NCBI RefSeq assembly: GCF_016623465.1
Contig: NZ_JAEDAJ010000016.1
Location: 1-53,924 of the forward strand
Reading direction: 5' to 3'
Origin: Brachybacterium halotolerans
Lineage (GTDB): Bacteria > Actinomycetota > Actinomycetes > Actinomycetales > Dermabacteraceae
Length of the DNA: 53,924 nucleotides
Positions 7,780-16,184 of the stretch are shown here, piece after piece. The position numbers and the translations under genes are program-made. Position 1 is the first letter of the stretch. Each line of letters begins with the position of its first letter. Below the pieces are notes generated by a model. That model had not been told where the DNA came from. It saw only the letters and a program-made list of their open reading frames with translations, and ran no database searches.

Positions 7780-8744
7780 CCGTAGACCTCCCGCGTGGTG
7801 GCGGCGATCCGCTCGCAGGCGGCGCCGAGGTCGGTGCCGGTGACCTCGGCGATCGTCGCCATCGTGTGCGGGATCAGGTACGAGGAGTTCGGGCGCCCGC
7901 GGTAGGGCACGGGGGTGAGGAAGGGAGCGTCGGTCTCGACCATCACGCGGCCCAGGCCCACGTCGGCCAGGGCGTCGCGCAGGTTCTGGGCGTTCTTGAA
8001 CGTGACGTTGCCGGCGAAGGAGAGGTAGAAGCCGCGCGCGACGCACTCGCGCGCGAACTCGACGTCGCCGGAGAAGCAGTGCAGCACGGTGCGCTCGGGC
8101 GCGCCGTCGGCGTCGAGGATCTCCAGGACGTCCGCGTGGGCGTCGCGGTCGTGGATCTGCATCGGCAGGCCCGTCTCCTTGGCCAGCGCGATGTGGTGGC
8201 GGAAGGCGTCGATCTGCGCGGAGCGCGCCTGCTCGTCCTTCCTCGAGGTGCGGAACCAGTCCAGCCCCGTCTCGCCGACGACGACCATCCCCGGGCCGCG
8301 CACCAGGGAGTCGATCTCTGCGAGCGCCTCGTCCAGGCCGATGAGCTCCCGGCCCTCGTGGTCGTGGCCGAGGGCGTGCAGGGCTGCCTCATTGGGGTGG
8401 ACGGCGACGCCGCCGCGCAGGCTGGGCGGGCAGTCCTCGGCGCCCACGAGGCGCGCGGTCCACAGGGCCGCCTCGCGGTCCGAGCCGATGGTGATCTGCG
8501 CGGTGATGCCGGCCCCCGCCGCGCGTGCGACGTGCTCGGAGATGCTCAGCCCCTCCTCGCCGTCGGCGAAGTCGAGGTGGCAGTGGTTGTCGATCACCGG
8601 TGCCGGCAGGGCCTCCGGGACCGGCGGCCAGGAGCGGTCGCGCGAGGAGCGCCGGGGATCGAGGTCCTCCCGGTGGTGCACGGGCGCGGCGGGGTCGGGC
8701 GCTGCGGACCCTGCTGCGCGCGGGTCCTCGGGGGCGTTCGGCAT
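7764..8744 (-). CDS. tatD: TatD family metal-dependent hydrolase
   Basis: A 326-residue TIM-barrel amidohydrolase. Metal ligands are visible in IDNHCHLDF near residue 51, GETGLDW near 178, the IHDRDAH region, VLHCFSG and VETDAPFL. TatD proteins are 3'-5' DNA exonucleases or deoxyribonucleases implicated in DNA repair. The first about 45 residues are a low-complexity polar extension beyond the usual start of the family. The ATG at 8744 follows a TACGAT -10 box by six bases and has no Shine-Dalgarno, so it is probably a leaderless mRNA. The 3' end overlaps rsmA. Confidence 0.9.
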   Translation of the reverse strand: MPNAPEDPRAAGSAAPDPAAPVHHREDLDPRRSSRDRSWPPVPEALPAPVIDNHCHLDFADGEEGLSISEHVARAAGAGITAQITIGSDREAALWTARLVGAEDCPPSLRGGVAVHPNEAALHALGHDHEGRELIGLDEALAEIDSLVRGPGMVVVGETGLDWFRTSRKDEQARSAQIDAFRHHIALAKETGLPMQIHDRDAHADVLEILDADGAPERTVLHCFSGDVEFARECVARGFYLSFAGNVTFKNAQNLRDALADVGLGRVMVETDAPFLTPVPYRGRPNSSYLIPHTMATIAEVTGTDLGAACERIAATTREVYGWPAA

Positions 8745-8750
8745 GGGAAC

Positions 8751-8756
8751 ATCGTA
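8751..8756 (-). promoter_or_regulatory. -10 box of a leaderless tatD transcript
   Basis: The minus strand reads TACGAT-N6-ATG; transcription would begin at or next to the start codon. Confidence 0.6.
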
Positions 8757-8989
8757 GGCGGGAGCCCGCGCGCGCCCGACGGAGCCCGCCGACGCCGACG
8801 GCGAGGCCGGTGGTGCATCTCACCTGCCCCGCCCGGGCCGTGGCCAGGGGAATGTGGCAGAATGATCGACCGTTGCGTGTCCTTCCGCGCGCCCGGCGAC
8901 CCCGGGTCGCCTCAGTCCTCCGGGACGGGCCAGCCCGCTGGGCGGACACCCTCGCCGACCATCATCCAGGACCGTCAAGGAGCGTTCCC

Positions 8990-9160
8990 ATGGCAGTGCC
9001 CAAGTTCAAGATGTCCCGGGCTCGCACCCACTCGCGTCGATCGCAGTGGAAGGCCCAGAACGCCGACCTCGTGCAGGTGACGGTCCGCGGTCGCACCGCG
9101 TCCGTGCCGCGCCGTCTGGCGAAGGCCTACCAGCGCGGCCTCATCGAGATCGACGACTGA
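8990..9160 (+). CDS. rpmF: 50S ribosomal protein bL32
   Basis: A 56-residue basic protein starting [16 protein letters not shown], the typical bL32 N-terminus. It has no cysteine pairs, so it is the zinc-independent (C-) form. The ATG at 8990 has AAGGAG nine bases upstream. A CAGAAT -10-like box near 8859 would give a leader of about 120 nt. It stands alone, divergent from tatD and convergent with rsmI, with a strong terminator after it. Confidence 0.97.
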   Translation: MAVPKFKMSRARTHSRRSQWKAQNADLVQVTVRGRTASVPRRLAKAYQRGLIEIDD

Positions 9161-9181
9161 TCTCCCGCAGCAGATACCCAC

Positions 9182-9215
9182 GAGAGGGCCCCGACCGCAT
9201 GGTCGGGGCCCTCTC
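9182..9215. terminator. bidirectional terminator between rpmF and rsmI
   Basis: GAGAGGGCCCCGACC-GCAT-GGTCGGGGCCCTCTC is a perfect 15-bp stem with a 4-nt loop, placed between the convergent stops. There is no long U-tract. Confidence 0.8.
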
Positions 9216-9269
9216 GCATGTCCGGGGACCGGCGCCGCTCCTCGGAGCGCGCTCGCTCCCCGAGCGCGC

Positions 9270-10112
9270 TCAGCCGCGCCGCTTCCGCGCCCCGTCGTAG
9301 AGCTCGCGGGCGCCCACGCCCGCGGCGCTGCGGGCGACGGCCTTGGCGGCGTCCTTCATCCGCTCGCCCGCCTCGGTGCGGCGCAGCACCTCCGCCACGA
9401 GGTCCTGCGGGTCCGCCTCGACGGTGTCCGCGCCCGCGACGACGATCGCGACCTCGCCCAGCACCTCGTGCTCGGCGGTGTGCGCGGCGAGCTCGGCGAG
9501 GGTGCCGCGCAGCACCTCCTCGTGGGTCTTGGTGAGCTCGCGGGCGAGCACGGCGCGGCGCGCGGGCCCGAAGCCGTCGCGCATCGCGGCGAGCGCGGAG
9601 GCCGTGCGGCGCGGGGACTCGAAGAAGACGAGGGTGCGGCGGGCGTCGGCGAGCTGGGCGAAGAGGTTCTCGCGCTGCCCGGGGCCGCGCGGCACGAAGC
9701 CCTCGAAGGAGAAGCGGTCAGGGGCCAACCCGGAGACGGCGAGCGCGGTGAGGACGGCCGACGGGCCCGGGATGACCTGCACCGGGAGATCTGCGTCAGC
9801 CGCGGCGCGCACCGCGCGGTAGCCGGGGTCGGAGACCACGGGCATGCCGGCGTCGGTCACCAGCAGCACGCGCTGCCCCTCGCGCAGGGCGTCGAGCAGC
9901 CAGGGGGTCCGCTCGTCCTCGTTGTGCTCGTGGTACGAGATGACCCGGCCGGTCGGCTCGACCTCGAGCTCGCGGGTCAGGCGCCGCAGCCGCCGCGTGT
10001 CCTCCGCGGCGATGAGATCCGCCTCGCCCAGGGCGCGCACCAGGCGCACCGAGGCGTCCAGCGGGTTGCCGATCGGGGTGGCGGCCAGGACCAGGGCTCC
10101 GGGGACGAGCAT
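9270..10112 (-). CDS. rsmI: 16S rRNA (cytidine1402-2'-O)-methyltransferase
   Basis: A 280-residue SAM-dependent tetrapyrrole-methylase-fold protein. Hallmarks are LVLAATPIGNPLDASVR at the N-terminus, AEDTRR, VTDAGMPVVSDPG and VIPGPSAVLTAL. It 2'-O-methylates C1402 in the ribosomal decoding centre. The ATG at 10112 is preferred because a TATCAT -10 box lies 7 bases upstream; another in-frame ATG at 10121 falls inside that box. It is divergent from the protein mannosyltransferase gene, a conserved actinobacterial arrangement. Confidence 0.94.
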   Translation of the reverse strand: MLVPGALVLAATPIGNPLDASVRLVRALGEADLIAAEDTRRLRRLTRELEVEPTGRVISYHEHNEDERTPWLLDALREGQRVLLVTDAGMPVVSDPGYRAVRAAADADLPVQVIPGPSAVLTALAVSGLAPDRFSFEGFVPRGPGQRENLFAQLADARRTLVFFESPRRTASALAAMRDGFGPARRAVLARELTKTHEEVLRGTLAELAAHTAEHEVLGEVAIVVAGADTVEADPQDLVAEVLRRTEAGERMKDAAKAVARSAAGVGARELYDGARKRRG

Positions 10113-10119
10113 GCGCCCC

Positions 10120-10125
10120 ATGATA
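10120..10125 (-). promoter_or_regulatory. -10 box of a leaderless rsmI transcript
   Basis: The minus strand reads TATCAT-N7-ATG (start 10112). Confidence 0.55.
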
Positions 10126-10196
10126 GGGCGGGCGGACGGGGCCGACGGCCGCCCCGCCCCGGCCCCGTCGACCGAGGATCCGCAGGTGGCATGCCC

Positions 10197-10202
10197 TAGC
10201 AT
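10197..10202 (+). promoter_or_regulatory. -10 box of a leaderless mannosyltransferase transcript
   Basis: TAGCAT-N6-GTG. The same hexamer and spacing precede malQ. No clear -35 is seen. Confidence 0.6.
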
Positions 10203-10208
10203 GACCGC

Positions 10209-11894
10209 GTGCAGCAGACCACGCCAGCGGACGGGGCCGAGGGGCCGGAGGACCCCCGGAGTCCCGGAGCCGAGCCCGATCACGCGGATCCGCACCGGCA
10301 CCTGCGCGACGCCCGGGAGGACGCCGTCGAGGCCGAGAGCGAGGGCGCGCTCCTGGCGACGCTGCGCACGCGCCTGCACTGCATGGACCTCACCGCGCGC
10401 ACGAAGCCCTGGCTCGGGGCGCTGCTCGTGTGCGCCCTCGCCCTGGTGCTGCGGCTCTATCACCTGGGCTCGATCCACGAGCTGATCTTCGACGAGACCT
10501 ACTACGTGAAGGACGGCTGGACGATCGTCCACCACGGCGTCGAGATGAGCTGGCCCGACGACCCCGACCCCGCCTTCACCTCCGGCGAGGTGAACTCCTC
10601 CGAGGACAGCGGCGAGTACGTCGTGCATCCCCCGATCGGCAAGTGGGTGATCGGGCTGGGGATGCTCGCCCTCGGCGGGGACTCCGCCTGGGGCTGGCGG
10701 ATCTCCGTCGCGCTGCTGGGGGCGCTCTCGGTGCTCATGCTCGCGCGGATCGGGCGGCGCCTCTTCCGCTCCACGGGCATCGGCCTGATCGCGGGCCTGC
10801 TGCTCGCGGTCGACGGCCTGCACCTGGTCATGTCCCGCACCTCCCTGTTGGACCTCGTGCTCATGTTCTTCGCCCTGGCCGCCTTCGGGGCCCTGCTCAT
10901 CGACCGCGACCGCTTCCGTGAGGGCCTCGCGCGCTCGGTCGCCGCAGCCCGCGCCCGCGGCGAGGAGCTCCCGCTGCTGGGCTATCGGGCCGGATTCCGG
11001 CCCTGGCGCCTGAGCGCCGGCGTGCTGCTCGGGCTCGCCTGCTCGGTGAAGTGGTCGGGCATCTACTTCCTCGCGGTCTTCGGCATCATGACCGTGCTGT
11101 GGGACTGGTGGGCCCGGCGCCGGGTGGGCGAACGGCGCTGGTGGGAGAACGGCCTGTTCCGCGATGCGGTCCCCGCGTTCGTCGCGATGGTCGGCACCTC
11201 GCTCGTGGTGTACGTGGCCTCGTGGTCCGGCTGGTTCGCGTCCTCGAAGGGCTACATGCGCCACTGGGCCGAGGAGAACGGACACGCGGGCGGGAACCCT
11301 GTGCTCAATGCCCTGCGCTCCCTGTGGCGCTACCACGCGCAGGCCTACGACTTCCACATCCACCTGGACTCCCCGCACCCCTACCAGGCGAACCCGCTGG
11401 GCTGGCTCCTGCAGATACGGCCCACGAACTTCTACTACCGCTCCTACGACTACGGGGAGATGGGCTGCGAGGTCGAGAAGTGCGCCTCGCAGGTGCTCTC
11501 CGTCGGCAATCCCCTGATCTGGTGGTTCGGCGCGCTCAGCATCCTGATCGTGCTCGTGGTCGCGATCTGGAAGCGGGACGGCCGGGCATGGGCGGCGCTG
11601 ACGGGCATCATCGGCGGCTACCTGCCGTGGCTGATGTACATGGACCGCACGATCTTCACCTTCTACTCCGTGGTCTACGAGCCCTGGATGATCCTGTGCC
11701 TCGCGTACGTGATCGGCCTTCTCGTCGGCCCGCGGTCGGCCGACGGCGAGCGCCGGCTCGCGGGGACCCTGCTCGCCGGCAGCCTGCTCACGCTGATCGT
11801 GCTGGTCTCCGCGTTCTTCTGGCCGATCTGGACGGGTCAGGTGATCGACGTCGACCAGTGGGAGTGGAGGATGTGGCTGCCCAGCTGGACCTGA
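10209..11894 (+). CDS. pmt: dolichyl-phosphate-mannose-type protein O-mannosyltransferase
   Basis: A 561-residue polytopic membrane enzyme (GT39/PMT family). It moves mannose from polyprenyl-phosphate-mannose to Ser/Thr of exported proteins on the outer face of the membrane. About 60 cytoplasmic residues precede the first membrane segment. The catalytic Asp-Glu lies in HELIFDETYYVKD (about residues 94-106) and GEYVVHPPIGKW follows, both typical. Around ten hydrophobic segments extend to the C-terminus, ending WEWRMWLPSWT. The GTG at 10209 is probably leaderless. Its position beside rsmI is conserved in Actinobacteria. Confidence 0.93.
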   Translation: MQQTTPADGAEGPEDPRSPGAEPDHADPHRHLRDAREDAVEAESEGALLATLRTRLHCMDLTARTKPWLGALLVCALALVLRLYHLGSIHELIFDETYYVKDGWTIVHHGVEMSWPDDPDPAFTSGEVNSSEDSGEYVVHPPIGKWVIGLGMLALGGDSAWGWRISVALLGALSVLMLARIGRRLFRSTGIGLIAGLLLAVDGLHLVMSRTSLLDLVLMFFALAAFGALLIDRDRFREGLARSVAAARARGEELPLLGYRAGFRPWRLSAGVLLGLACSVKWSGIYFLAVFGIMTVLWDWWARRRVGERRWWENGLFRDAVPAFVAMVGTSLVVYVASWSGWFASSKGYMRHWAEENGHAGGNPVLNALRSLWRYHAQAYDFHIHLDSPHPYQANPLGWLLQIRPTNFYYRSYDYGEMGCEVEKCASQVLSVGNPLIWWFGALSILIVLVVAIWKRDGRAWAALTGIIGGYLPWLMYMDRTIFTFYSVVYEPWMILCLAYVIGLLVGPRSADGERRLAGTLLAGSLLTLIVLVSAFFWPIWTGQVIDVDQWEWRMWLPSWT

Positions 11895-11939
11895 TCGGAG
11901 CCGCGCGGATTTGAAGGCGCCGCACGTGGCCGACGCCAC

Positions 11940-11945
11940 TAGCAT
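11940..11945 (+). promoter_or_regulatory. -10 box of a leaderless malQ transcript
   Basis: TAGCAT-N6-ATG, identical to the box before the mannosyltransferase gene. Confidence 0.6.
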
Positions 11946-11951
11946 GTGGCC

Positions 11952-14093
11952 ATGTCCCTGGATCCCGGAGCGCTGCGCTCCCTCGCCCGCGACCTCGGCG
12001 TCAGCACGGACTTCTGGGGGTGGGACGGCACCCGCAAGCAGGTGGCCGATACGACCCTGGTGCGCGTGCTGGCCGCCCTCGGCCACGAGGTCGCCGACGA
12101 CGCCGACGTGCGCCGCATCCGCGGCGATCGCGCCCGCGCCGCCTGGGCGGCGACGCTGCCCCGCGTGGTCGTCCTGCGCGAGGACCGCGAGGAGTCGCTG
12201 GCCGTGCACGTCGTGGACGGCACCCCCGTCGACGTCGAGGCGATCCTCGAGGACGGCTCCCGTCGGCCGCTGACGCAGGTCGAGGACTTCACCGCTCCCT
12301 ACGACCTCGACGGGACCCGGCGGGGCCAGGCCTCGTTCCGGATCCCGCGCGGCCTGCCCCTGGGGTGGCACACGATCCGCGCGCACACGAGCGAGGGCGC
12401 GCACGAGTGCCCGCTCGTGGTGACCCCGGCGCGCATCACCGTGCAGGACGGGCTCGGCGATCGCCGGGCCATGGGTGTGCAGGCGCAGCTGTACTCGGTG
12501 CGCTCGCCCCGCTCCTGGGGCATCGGCGACCTGGCCGACGCCCGCGACCTCGCCGCGATCCTGGGTGTGCGCCACGGCGCCGATTTCCTGCTCATCAACC
12601 CTCTGCACGCCTCCCGGCCCGTGCCGCCGATGCTGCCCTCCCCCTACCTGCCGGTGACCCGCCGCTTCACGAGCGCCCTGTACGTGCGCCCCGAGGACGT
12701 CCCCGAGTTCCGGGACCTGCCGGAGCACGCCCGTCAGCGGATCGCCGCGCTGCGCAGCGAGGTCTCCCCCGCGAACGCGCGGGCCGATCGCCTCGAGCGC
12801 GACCCCGTGCTCGCGTCGAAGATGGAGGCGCTCGAGGAGATCTTCGCCGCGCCCCGCACCCCCGCGCGCCAGGCCCTGTTCGACGCCTATCGGGCGCGCG
12901 AGGGCCGGGGCCTCGAGGACTTCGCCCTGTGGTGCGCACTGGACGAGCACCGCGAGGAACTCCCGGACCGGACGCGGGAGGAGCTCGCCTCGCCAGACTC
13001 CCCCGCCGCGCAGCGGGCCCGGACCGAGCTCGCGGACCGCATCACCTTCCACGCCTGGGTGCAGTGGGTGCTCGACGAGCAGCTCGCGGCCGCCCAGGCG
13101 GGAGCGCGCGAGGGCGGCATGCGGATCGGGCTCATGCATGACCTGGCCGTGGGCGTCACCGAGGTGGGCGCGGACGCCTGGCGGCTCGCGGACGTCCTCG
13201 CACGGGGCGTGGGCGTGGGCGCTCCCGCCGACCAGTACAACCAGCAGGGGCAGAACTGGCATCAGCCGCCCTGGCATCCGGAGGCCCTCGCGGCGGCCGG
13301 GTACCGGCCCTGGCGCGACCAGCTGCGCACGCTGCTGCGCCATGCGGGAGCCCTGCGGATCGACCACGTGCTGGGCCTGTTCCGCCTCTGGTGGATCCCC
13401 GACGGCGCCCCCGCCTCAGAGGGCACCTACGTCACCTACGACCACGAGGCGATGATCGGCGTCCTCGCCCTCGAGGCGCAGCGCGCCGGCGCGATCGTCG
13501 TGGGCGAGGACCTGGGGACCTTCGAGCCGTGGGTGCGCGACTACCTCACCGAGCGCGGGATCCTGGGCACCTCGATCCTGTGGTTCGAGAACGACGCCGC
13601 GGGGAACCCGCTGCCGCCCGAGGACTACCGCCGCCTGTGCCTGGCCTCGGTGAACACGCACGACCTGCCGCCGACGGCCGGCTACCTGGCCGGCGACCAC
13701 GTGCGCCTGCGCCACGAGCTCGGACTGCTCGAGCGGGACCTCGACGAGGAGATCGCCGTGGACGCCGCTGCCCAGGCGAAGGTGCTGGACGCGGTCCGCG
13801 CGCGCGGCCTGCTCGACGAGGACGCGGATCCTCGCGAGGACGTGGAGGCGACCGTCATCGCCCTGCACCGCTATCTCGCCCAGACCCCGTCACTGCTGGT
13901 GGGCGTGTCCCTCGTGGACTGCGTGGGCGAGCGGAGGATCCAGAACCAGCCGGGCACGGACTCGGAGTACCCGAACTGGCGCGTGCCGCTGGCCGATCAG
14001 GACGGCGAGGTCGTCACCGTCGACGACATCGCCGCCAGCGCCCGGACGGCGCGACTGCTCGCCGCGGTGCGGGAGGCGATGGACGCGACCTGA
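11952..14093 (+). CDS. malQ: 4-alpha-glucanotransferase (amylomaltase)
   Basis: A 713-residue GH77 enzyme that transfers alpha-1,4-glucan segments in maltodextrin and glycogen metabolism. The N-terminal about 150 residues form the extra beta domain common in actinobacterial MalQ. The catalytic part has SPYLPVTRRF near 235, LRIDHVLGLFRLWW (nucleophile Asp) near 470, IVVGEDLGT (acid/base Glu) near 515 and NTHDLPPTAGY near 570. ATG 11952 is six bases after a TAGCAT box; the in-frame GTG at 11946 lies too close to that box. The gene is convergent with luxS, with one base between the two stop codons. Confidence 0.94.
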   Translation: MSLDPGALRSLARDLGVSTDFWGWDGTRKQVADTTLVRVLAALGHEVADDADVRRIRGDRARAAWAATLPRVVVLREDREESLAVHVVDGTPVDVEAILEDGSRRPLTQVEDFTAPYDLDGTRRGQASFRIPRGLPLGWHTIRAHTSEGAHECPLVVTPARITVQDGLGDRRAMGVQAQLYSVRSPRSWGIGDLADARDLAAILGVRHGADFLLINPLHASRPVPPMLPSPYLPVTRRFTSALYVRPEDVPEFRDLPEHARQRIAALRSEVSPANARADRLERDPVLASKMEALEEIFAAPRTPARQALFDAYRAREGRGLEDFALWCALDEHREELPDRTREELASPDSPAAQRARTELADRITFHAWVQWVLDEQLAAAQAGAREGGMRIGLMHDLAVGVTEVGADAWRLADVLARGVGVGAPADQYNQQGQNWHQPPWHPEALAAAGYRPWRDQLRTLLRHAGALRIDHVLGLFRLWWIPDGAPASEGTYVTYDHEAMIGVLALEAQRAGAIVVGEDLGTFEPWVRDYLTERGILGTSILWFENDAAGNPLPPEDYRRLCLASVNTHDLPPTAGYLAGDHVRLRHELGLLERDLDEEIAVDAAAQAKVLDAVRARGLLDEDADPREDVEATVIALHRYLAQTPSLLVGVSLVDCVGERRIQNQPGTDSEYPNWRVPLADQDGEVVTVDDIAASARTARLLAAVREAMDAT

Positions 14094-14094
14094 G

Positions 14095-14565
14095 TCAGGC
14101 GCCGACGTCCTCCCACTCGTCGCGGCGGGCGAGGAACGCCTGGGCGGCGTCCTTCGCCCCGGTGAGGGTGTGGTGGGCGCCCCAGCCGCACTGGACCTCG
14201 TTCGCGGCGGGGACCTCATCGGCCTGCAGCAGGTCGTGGAGGGTGGCCTCGAGGACCGGCGCGAAGTCGGCGACCTCGTGCTCTCCGGAGAGCAGCGCGT
14301 AGAAGCCCGTGCGGCAGCCCATCGGGGAGACGTCGATGACGTCGCCGGTGTGGTTGCGCATGTGCTCGGCCATCAGGTGCTCGAGCGAGTGGACGACCTC
14401 CGAGTCGAGGTGGGCGACGTTGGGCTGGGTGAAGCGCACGTCGAACTTCGTGAGCACGTCGCCGTGGGGCAGCGTCTTGCGGTCGGCGATGCGGATGTAG
14501 GGGGCATGCACGGCGCGGTGGTCGAGGTTGAAGCTCTCGACGTTCATGCGGGGCGACTCGGTCAC
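14095..14565 (-). CDS. luxS: S-ribosylhomocysteine lyase (AI-2 synthase)
   Basis: A 156-residue protein, normal length for LuxS. It splits S-ribosylhomocysteine into homocysteine and DPD, the AI-2 precursor, in the activated methyl cycle. Metal ligands are His59 and His63 (HSLEH) and Cys125 (QCGW); the catalytic Cys84 is in MGCRTGFY. The GTG at 14565 follows GAGGAG by six bases; a second start (ATG 14547) would shorten it by six residues. pfs and metE are not nearby. Confidence 0.96.
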   Translation of the reverse strand: MTESPRMNVESFNLDHRAVHAPYIRIADRKTLPHGDVLTKFDVRFTQPNVAHLDSEVVHSLEHLMAEHMRNHTGDVIDVSPMGCRTGFYALLSGEHEVADFAPVLEATLHDLLQADEVPAANEVQCGWGAHHTLTGAKDAAQAFLARRDEWEDVGA

Positions 14566-14660
14566 GGCGTTCTCCTCGGGTGCGACGGCGGTGATACGAC
14601 CCTAACGCCGCGCCCGGCAGCGCGCACGGGGCGTCCGGCGTGGTCAGACCGCTGCGGGCC

Positions 14661-15392
14661 TCAGCGGGAGGAGCGGGCGGTGCGTCCGCGCACGGCGCCC
14701 ACGAACTCCTGGCGCACGGCGTCGTCGGCGGCTCTCGGCCAGGCCAGGGCGATCCGGGTGGCGGGCGCATCCGCGAGCGGCCGGTGCACGACGTCCTTGC
14801 GGTGGTGCAGCCGCGCGAGGGACATGGGCAGCAGGGCGTGGCCGACCCCGGTGGCGACCACGGCGACCCGGTCCGCGGCGTCGTCGGGGTGCGCGGAGGG
14901 GATCTCCGGGTCCTCGGCGAGGTCGGCGACGGTGAGCTCCTCGTGAAGGGAGAGGATGTTCTCGCTGCCGACGACGACCATCGGGCGCTCCTCCCAGAGC
15001 TCGACGAGATGCAGCTCCCCCGGTCCGCCCGCCGTGTCCTCCCCGTCGGCCTCCAGCGGCAGGCGCACGAAGCACATGTCGACCTCACCCGTCCCGAGCA
15101 CCTCGGCCTGACGGGAGAGCGGGACGGGGACCAGCTCGAGCCGGGCGGGGCGCTGCCCGCTGCGCCAGCGCCGCGCGAACCGGTCGGGCTCGACGCCCGG
15201 GATGAACCCGACGCGCAGCACCGGGAGCTCGGCGGGTGTCGTCCGCGCGGTGGTGGCGGCGCGTCCCGGGGCGCTGCGTTCCGGGGCGCTCCGTCCCGAA
15301 GCGCCGCGTCCCGAGGCGGTGCGTCCCGTGCGACGCGAGGAGGCGGCGGTGCGGCCGGAGCGCGCGGCGGAGGGTCGGGGCCGACGGTTCAT
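14661..15392 (-). CDS. LysR-type substrate-binding-domain protein without DNA-binding domain
   Basis: 243 residues. From about 57 on it looks like a LysR effector-binding domain: PVLRVGFIPGVEP, ELVPVPLSRQAEVLGTGEVDMCFVRLP, GVGHALLPMSLARLH. The usual N-terminal winged helix-turn-helix is absent. Instead there is an Arg/Ser/Ala-rich basic segment (about 1-52) built partly from 5-residue repeats, and the C-terminus ends RGRTARSSR. HTH-less proteins of this kind recur in actinomycetes with unknown function; ligand sensing by protein-protein contact or direct binding of nucleic acid by the basic tails are possible. ATG 15392 lies six bases after TAGTCT with no RBS. Confidence 0.8.
   Translation of the reverse strand: MNRRPRPSAARSGRTAASSRRTGRTASGRGASGRSAPERSAPGRAATTARTTPAELPVLRVGFIPGVEPDRFARRWRSGQRPARLELVPVPLSRQAEVLGTGEVDMCFVRLPLEADGEDTAGGPGELHLVELWEERPMVVVGSENILSLHEELTVADLAEDPEIPSAHPDDAADRVAVVATGVGHALLPMSLARLHHRKDVVHRPLADAPATRIALAWPRAADDAVRQEFVGAVRGRTARSSR
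15261..15335 (-). repeat. 15-bp tandem repeat in the LysR-like gene
   Basis: Five imperfect 15-bp units (15261, 15276, 15291, 15306, 15321) of the form gcgtcccgRggcgSt. They encode the 5-residue pattern (T/S/P)(G/E)R(x)A in the basic N-terminal region. Unit length is a multiple of three, so copy-number change keeps the frame. Confidence 0.8.
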
Positions 15393-15398
15393 GCGCTC

Positions 15399-15404
15399 AG
15401 ACTA
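15399..15404 (-). promoter_or_regulatory. -10 box of a leaderless LysR-like transcript
   Basis: The minus strand reads TAGTCT-N6-ATG. Confidence 0.55.
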
Positions 15405-15420
15405 CGGCCGCTTCCACCTC

Positions 15421-16026
15421 TCACCGCGCGGCGAGGCCGTCGAGCAGGACGTCGATCATGCGCGAGGCGTCGGCGTCCGTGCCGTCGGCGGGACCCGCGT
15501 CGCTGAGCCGGCCGAGCGCGGGGATCAGGTCCTCGGCGCGGATGTCGCGGCGCATGGTCCCGTCGGCCGCCCCGAGGTCCAGGATGCGCTGGACCTCGGG
15601 TGCCAGCACCCCGAGGAACTGCGCGGGCAGGGGCGCGTAGGCGGGGTCGCCCGAATGCAGGGCGGTCGCGAAGCCCCGCTTCGTCGCCAGGAAGCGCGCC
15701 AGGCTGCGCGTCCACAGTCGCAGCGCCTCGCGCGGAGGATGCTCGTCGGCCAGGGCCCGCGCGTCCTGGGCCGTGGCCTCGAGCTCGTGTCGGAACACGG
15801 CGATGATGAGATCCGAGCGCAGCGGATAGCTGCGGTACACCGTGCCGACGCCGACCCCGGCGCGCGCGGCGATCTCGCGCATCGGGGCGTCGACCCCGGA
15901 CTCCGCGAACACCTGCTTCGCCGCTGCGCGCACCGCCTCGGCATTGCGCACGGCATCCGCACGCCGACGCCGCGGGGCTCCTTCGCTCTCCGGGCTCTCG
16001 GGGCTCTCCGGCCTCTCCTGGCTCAC
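15421..16026 (-). CDS. TetR/AcrR family transcriptional regulator
   Basis: 201 residues. The N-terminal HTH is clear (AAKQVFAESGVDAPMREIAARAGVGVGTVYRSYPLRSD spans about 30-68), followed by a helical ligand domain. I start it at GTG 16026, preceded by GAGGAGG; an open frame extends to 16140 but has no RBS there and would run through the promoter region. Ser/Pro/Glu repeats precede the HTH. It is divergent from an aldo/keto reductase, and the shared intergenic region holds a palindrome between -35 and -10, so it most likely represses that gene and possibly itself. Ligand unknown. Confidence 0.9.
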   Translation of the reverse strand: MSQERPESPESPESEGAPRRRRADAVRNAEAVRAAAKQVFAESGVDAPMREIAARAGVGVGTVYRSYPLRSDLIIAVFRHELEATAQDARALADEHPPREALRLWTRSLARFLATKRGFATALHSGDPAYAPLPAQFLGVLAPEVQRILDLGAADGTMRRDIRAEDLIPALGRLSDAGPADGTDADASRMIDVLLDGLAAR

Positions 16027-16077
16027 GCGCACCCTCCTCTCGGATCTGAAGCGGGCGCAGGGTCCCGCGGCAGGACG

Positions 16078-16107
16078 TTGACAAACCGGAACACCGTTCC
16101 GCATAGT
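16078..16107 (+). promoter_or_regulatory. aldo/keto reductase promoter with TetR-type operator
   Basis: -35 TTGACA is at 16078-16083 and -10 CATAGT at 16102-16107, an 18-bp spacer. The spacer contains the perfect palindrome CGGAAC-ACC-GTTCCG (16087-16101). A half-site GTTCCG recurs at 16119-16124. Confidence 0.75.
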
Positions 16108-16184
16108 TGTGGACGCAGGTTCCGTTTCTTCGGTCAGCATACCCGGGATCCGCCCGGGCCCGGCCCCGTCCCAGGAGGACTCAG

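Noticed and set aside
9270..13367. A 1365-codon minus-strand frame across malQ and the mannosyltransferase
   Set aside because: Only its last 280 codons are real (rsmI). The rest is complementary to the two plus-strand genes.
14091..14097. Regulatory palindrome CCTGAGTCAGG at the malQ/luxS junction
   Set aside because: It is produced by two convergent TGA stop codons with one base between, and no longer symmetry extends from it.
15260..15335. Possible CRISPR-like array
   Set aside because: Units are 15 bp without spacers and lie in frame inside a gene. It is a coding tandem repeat.
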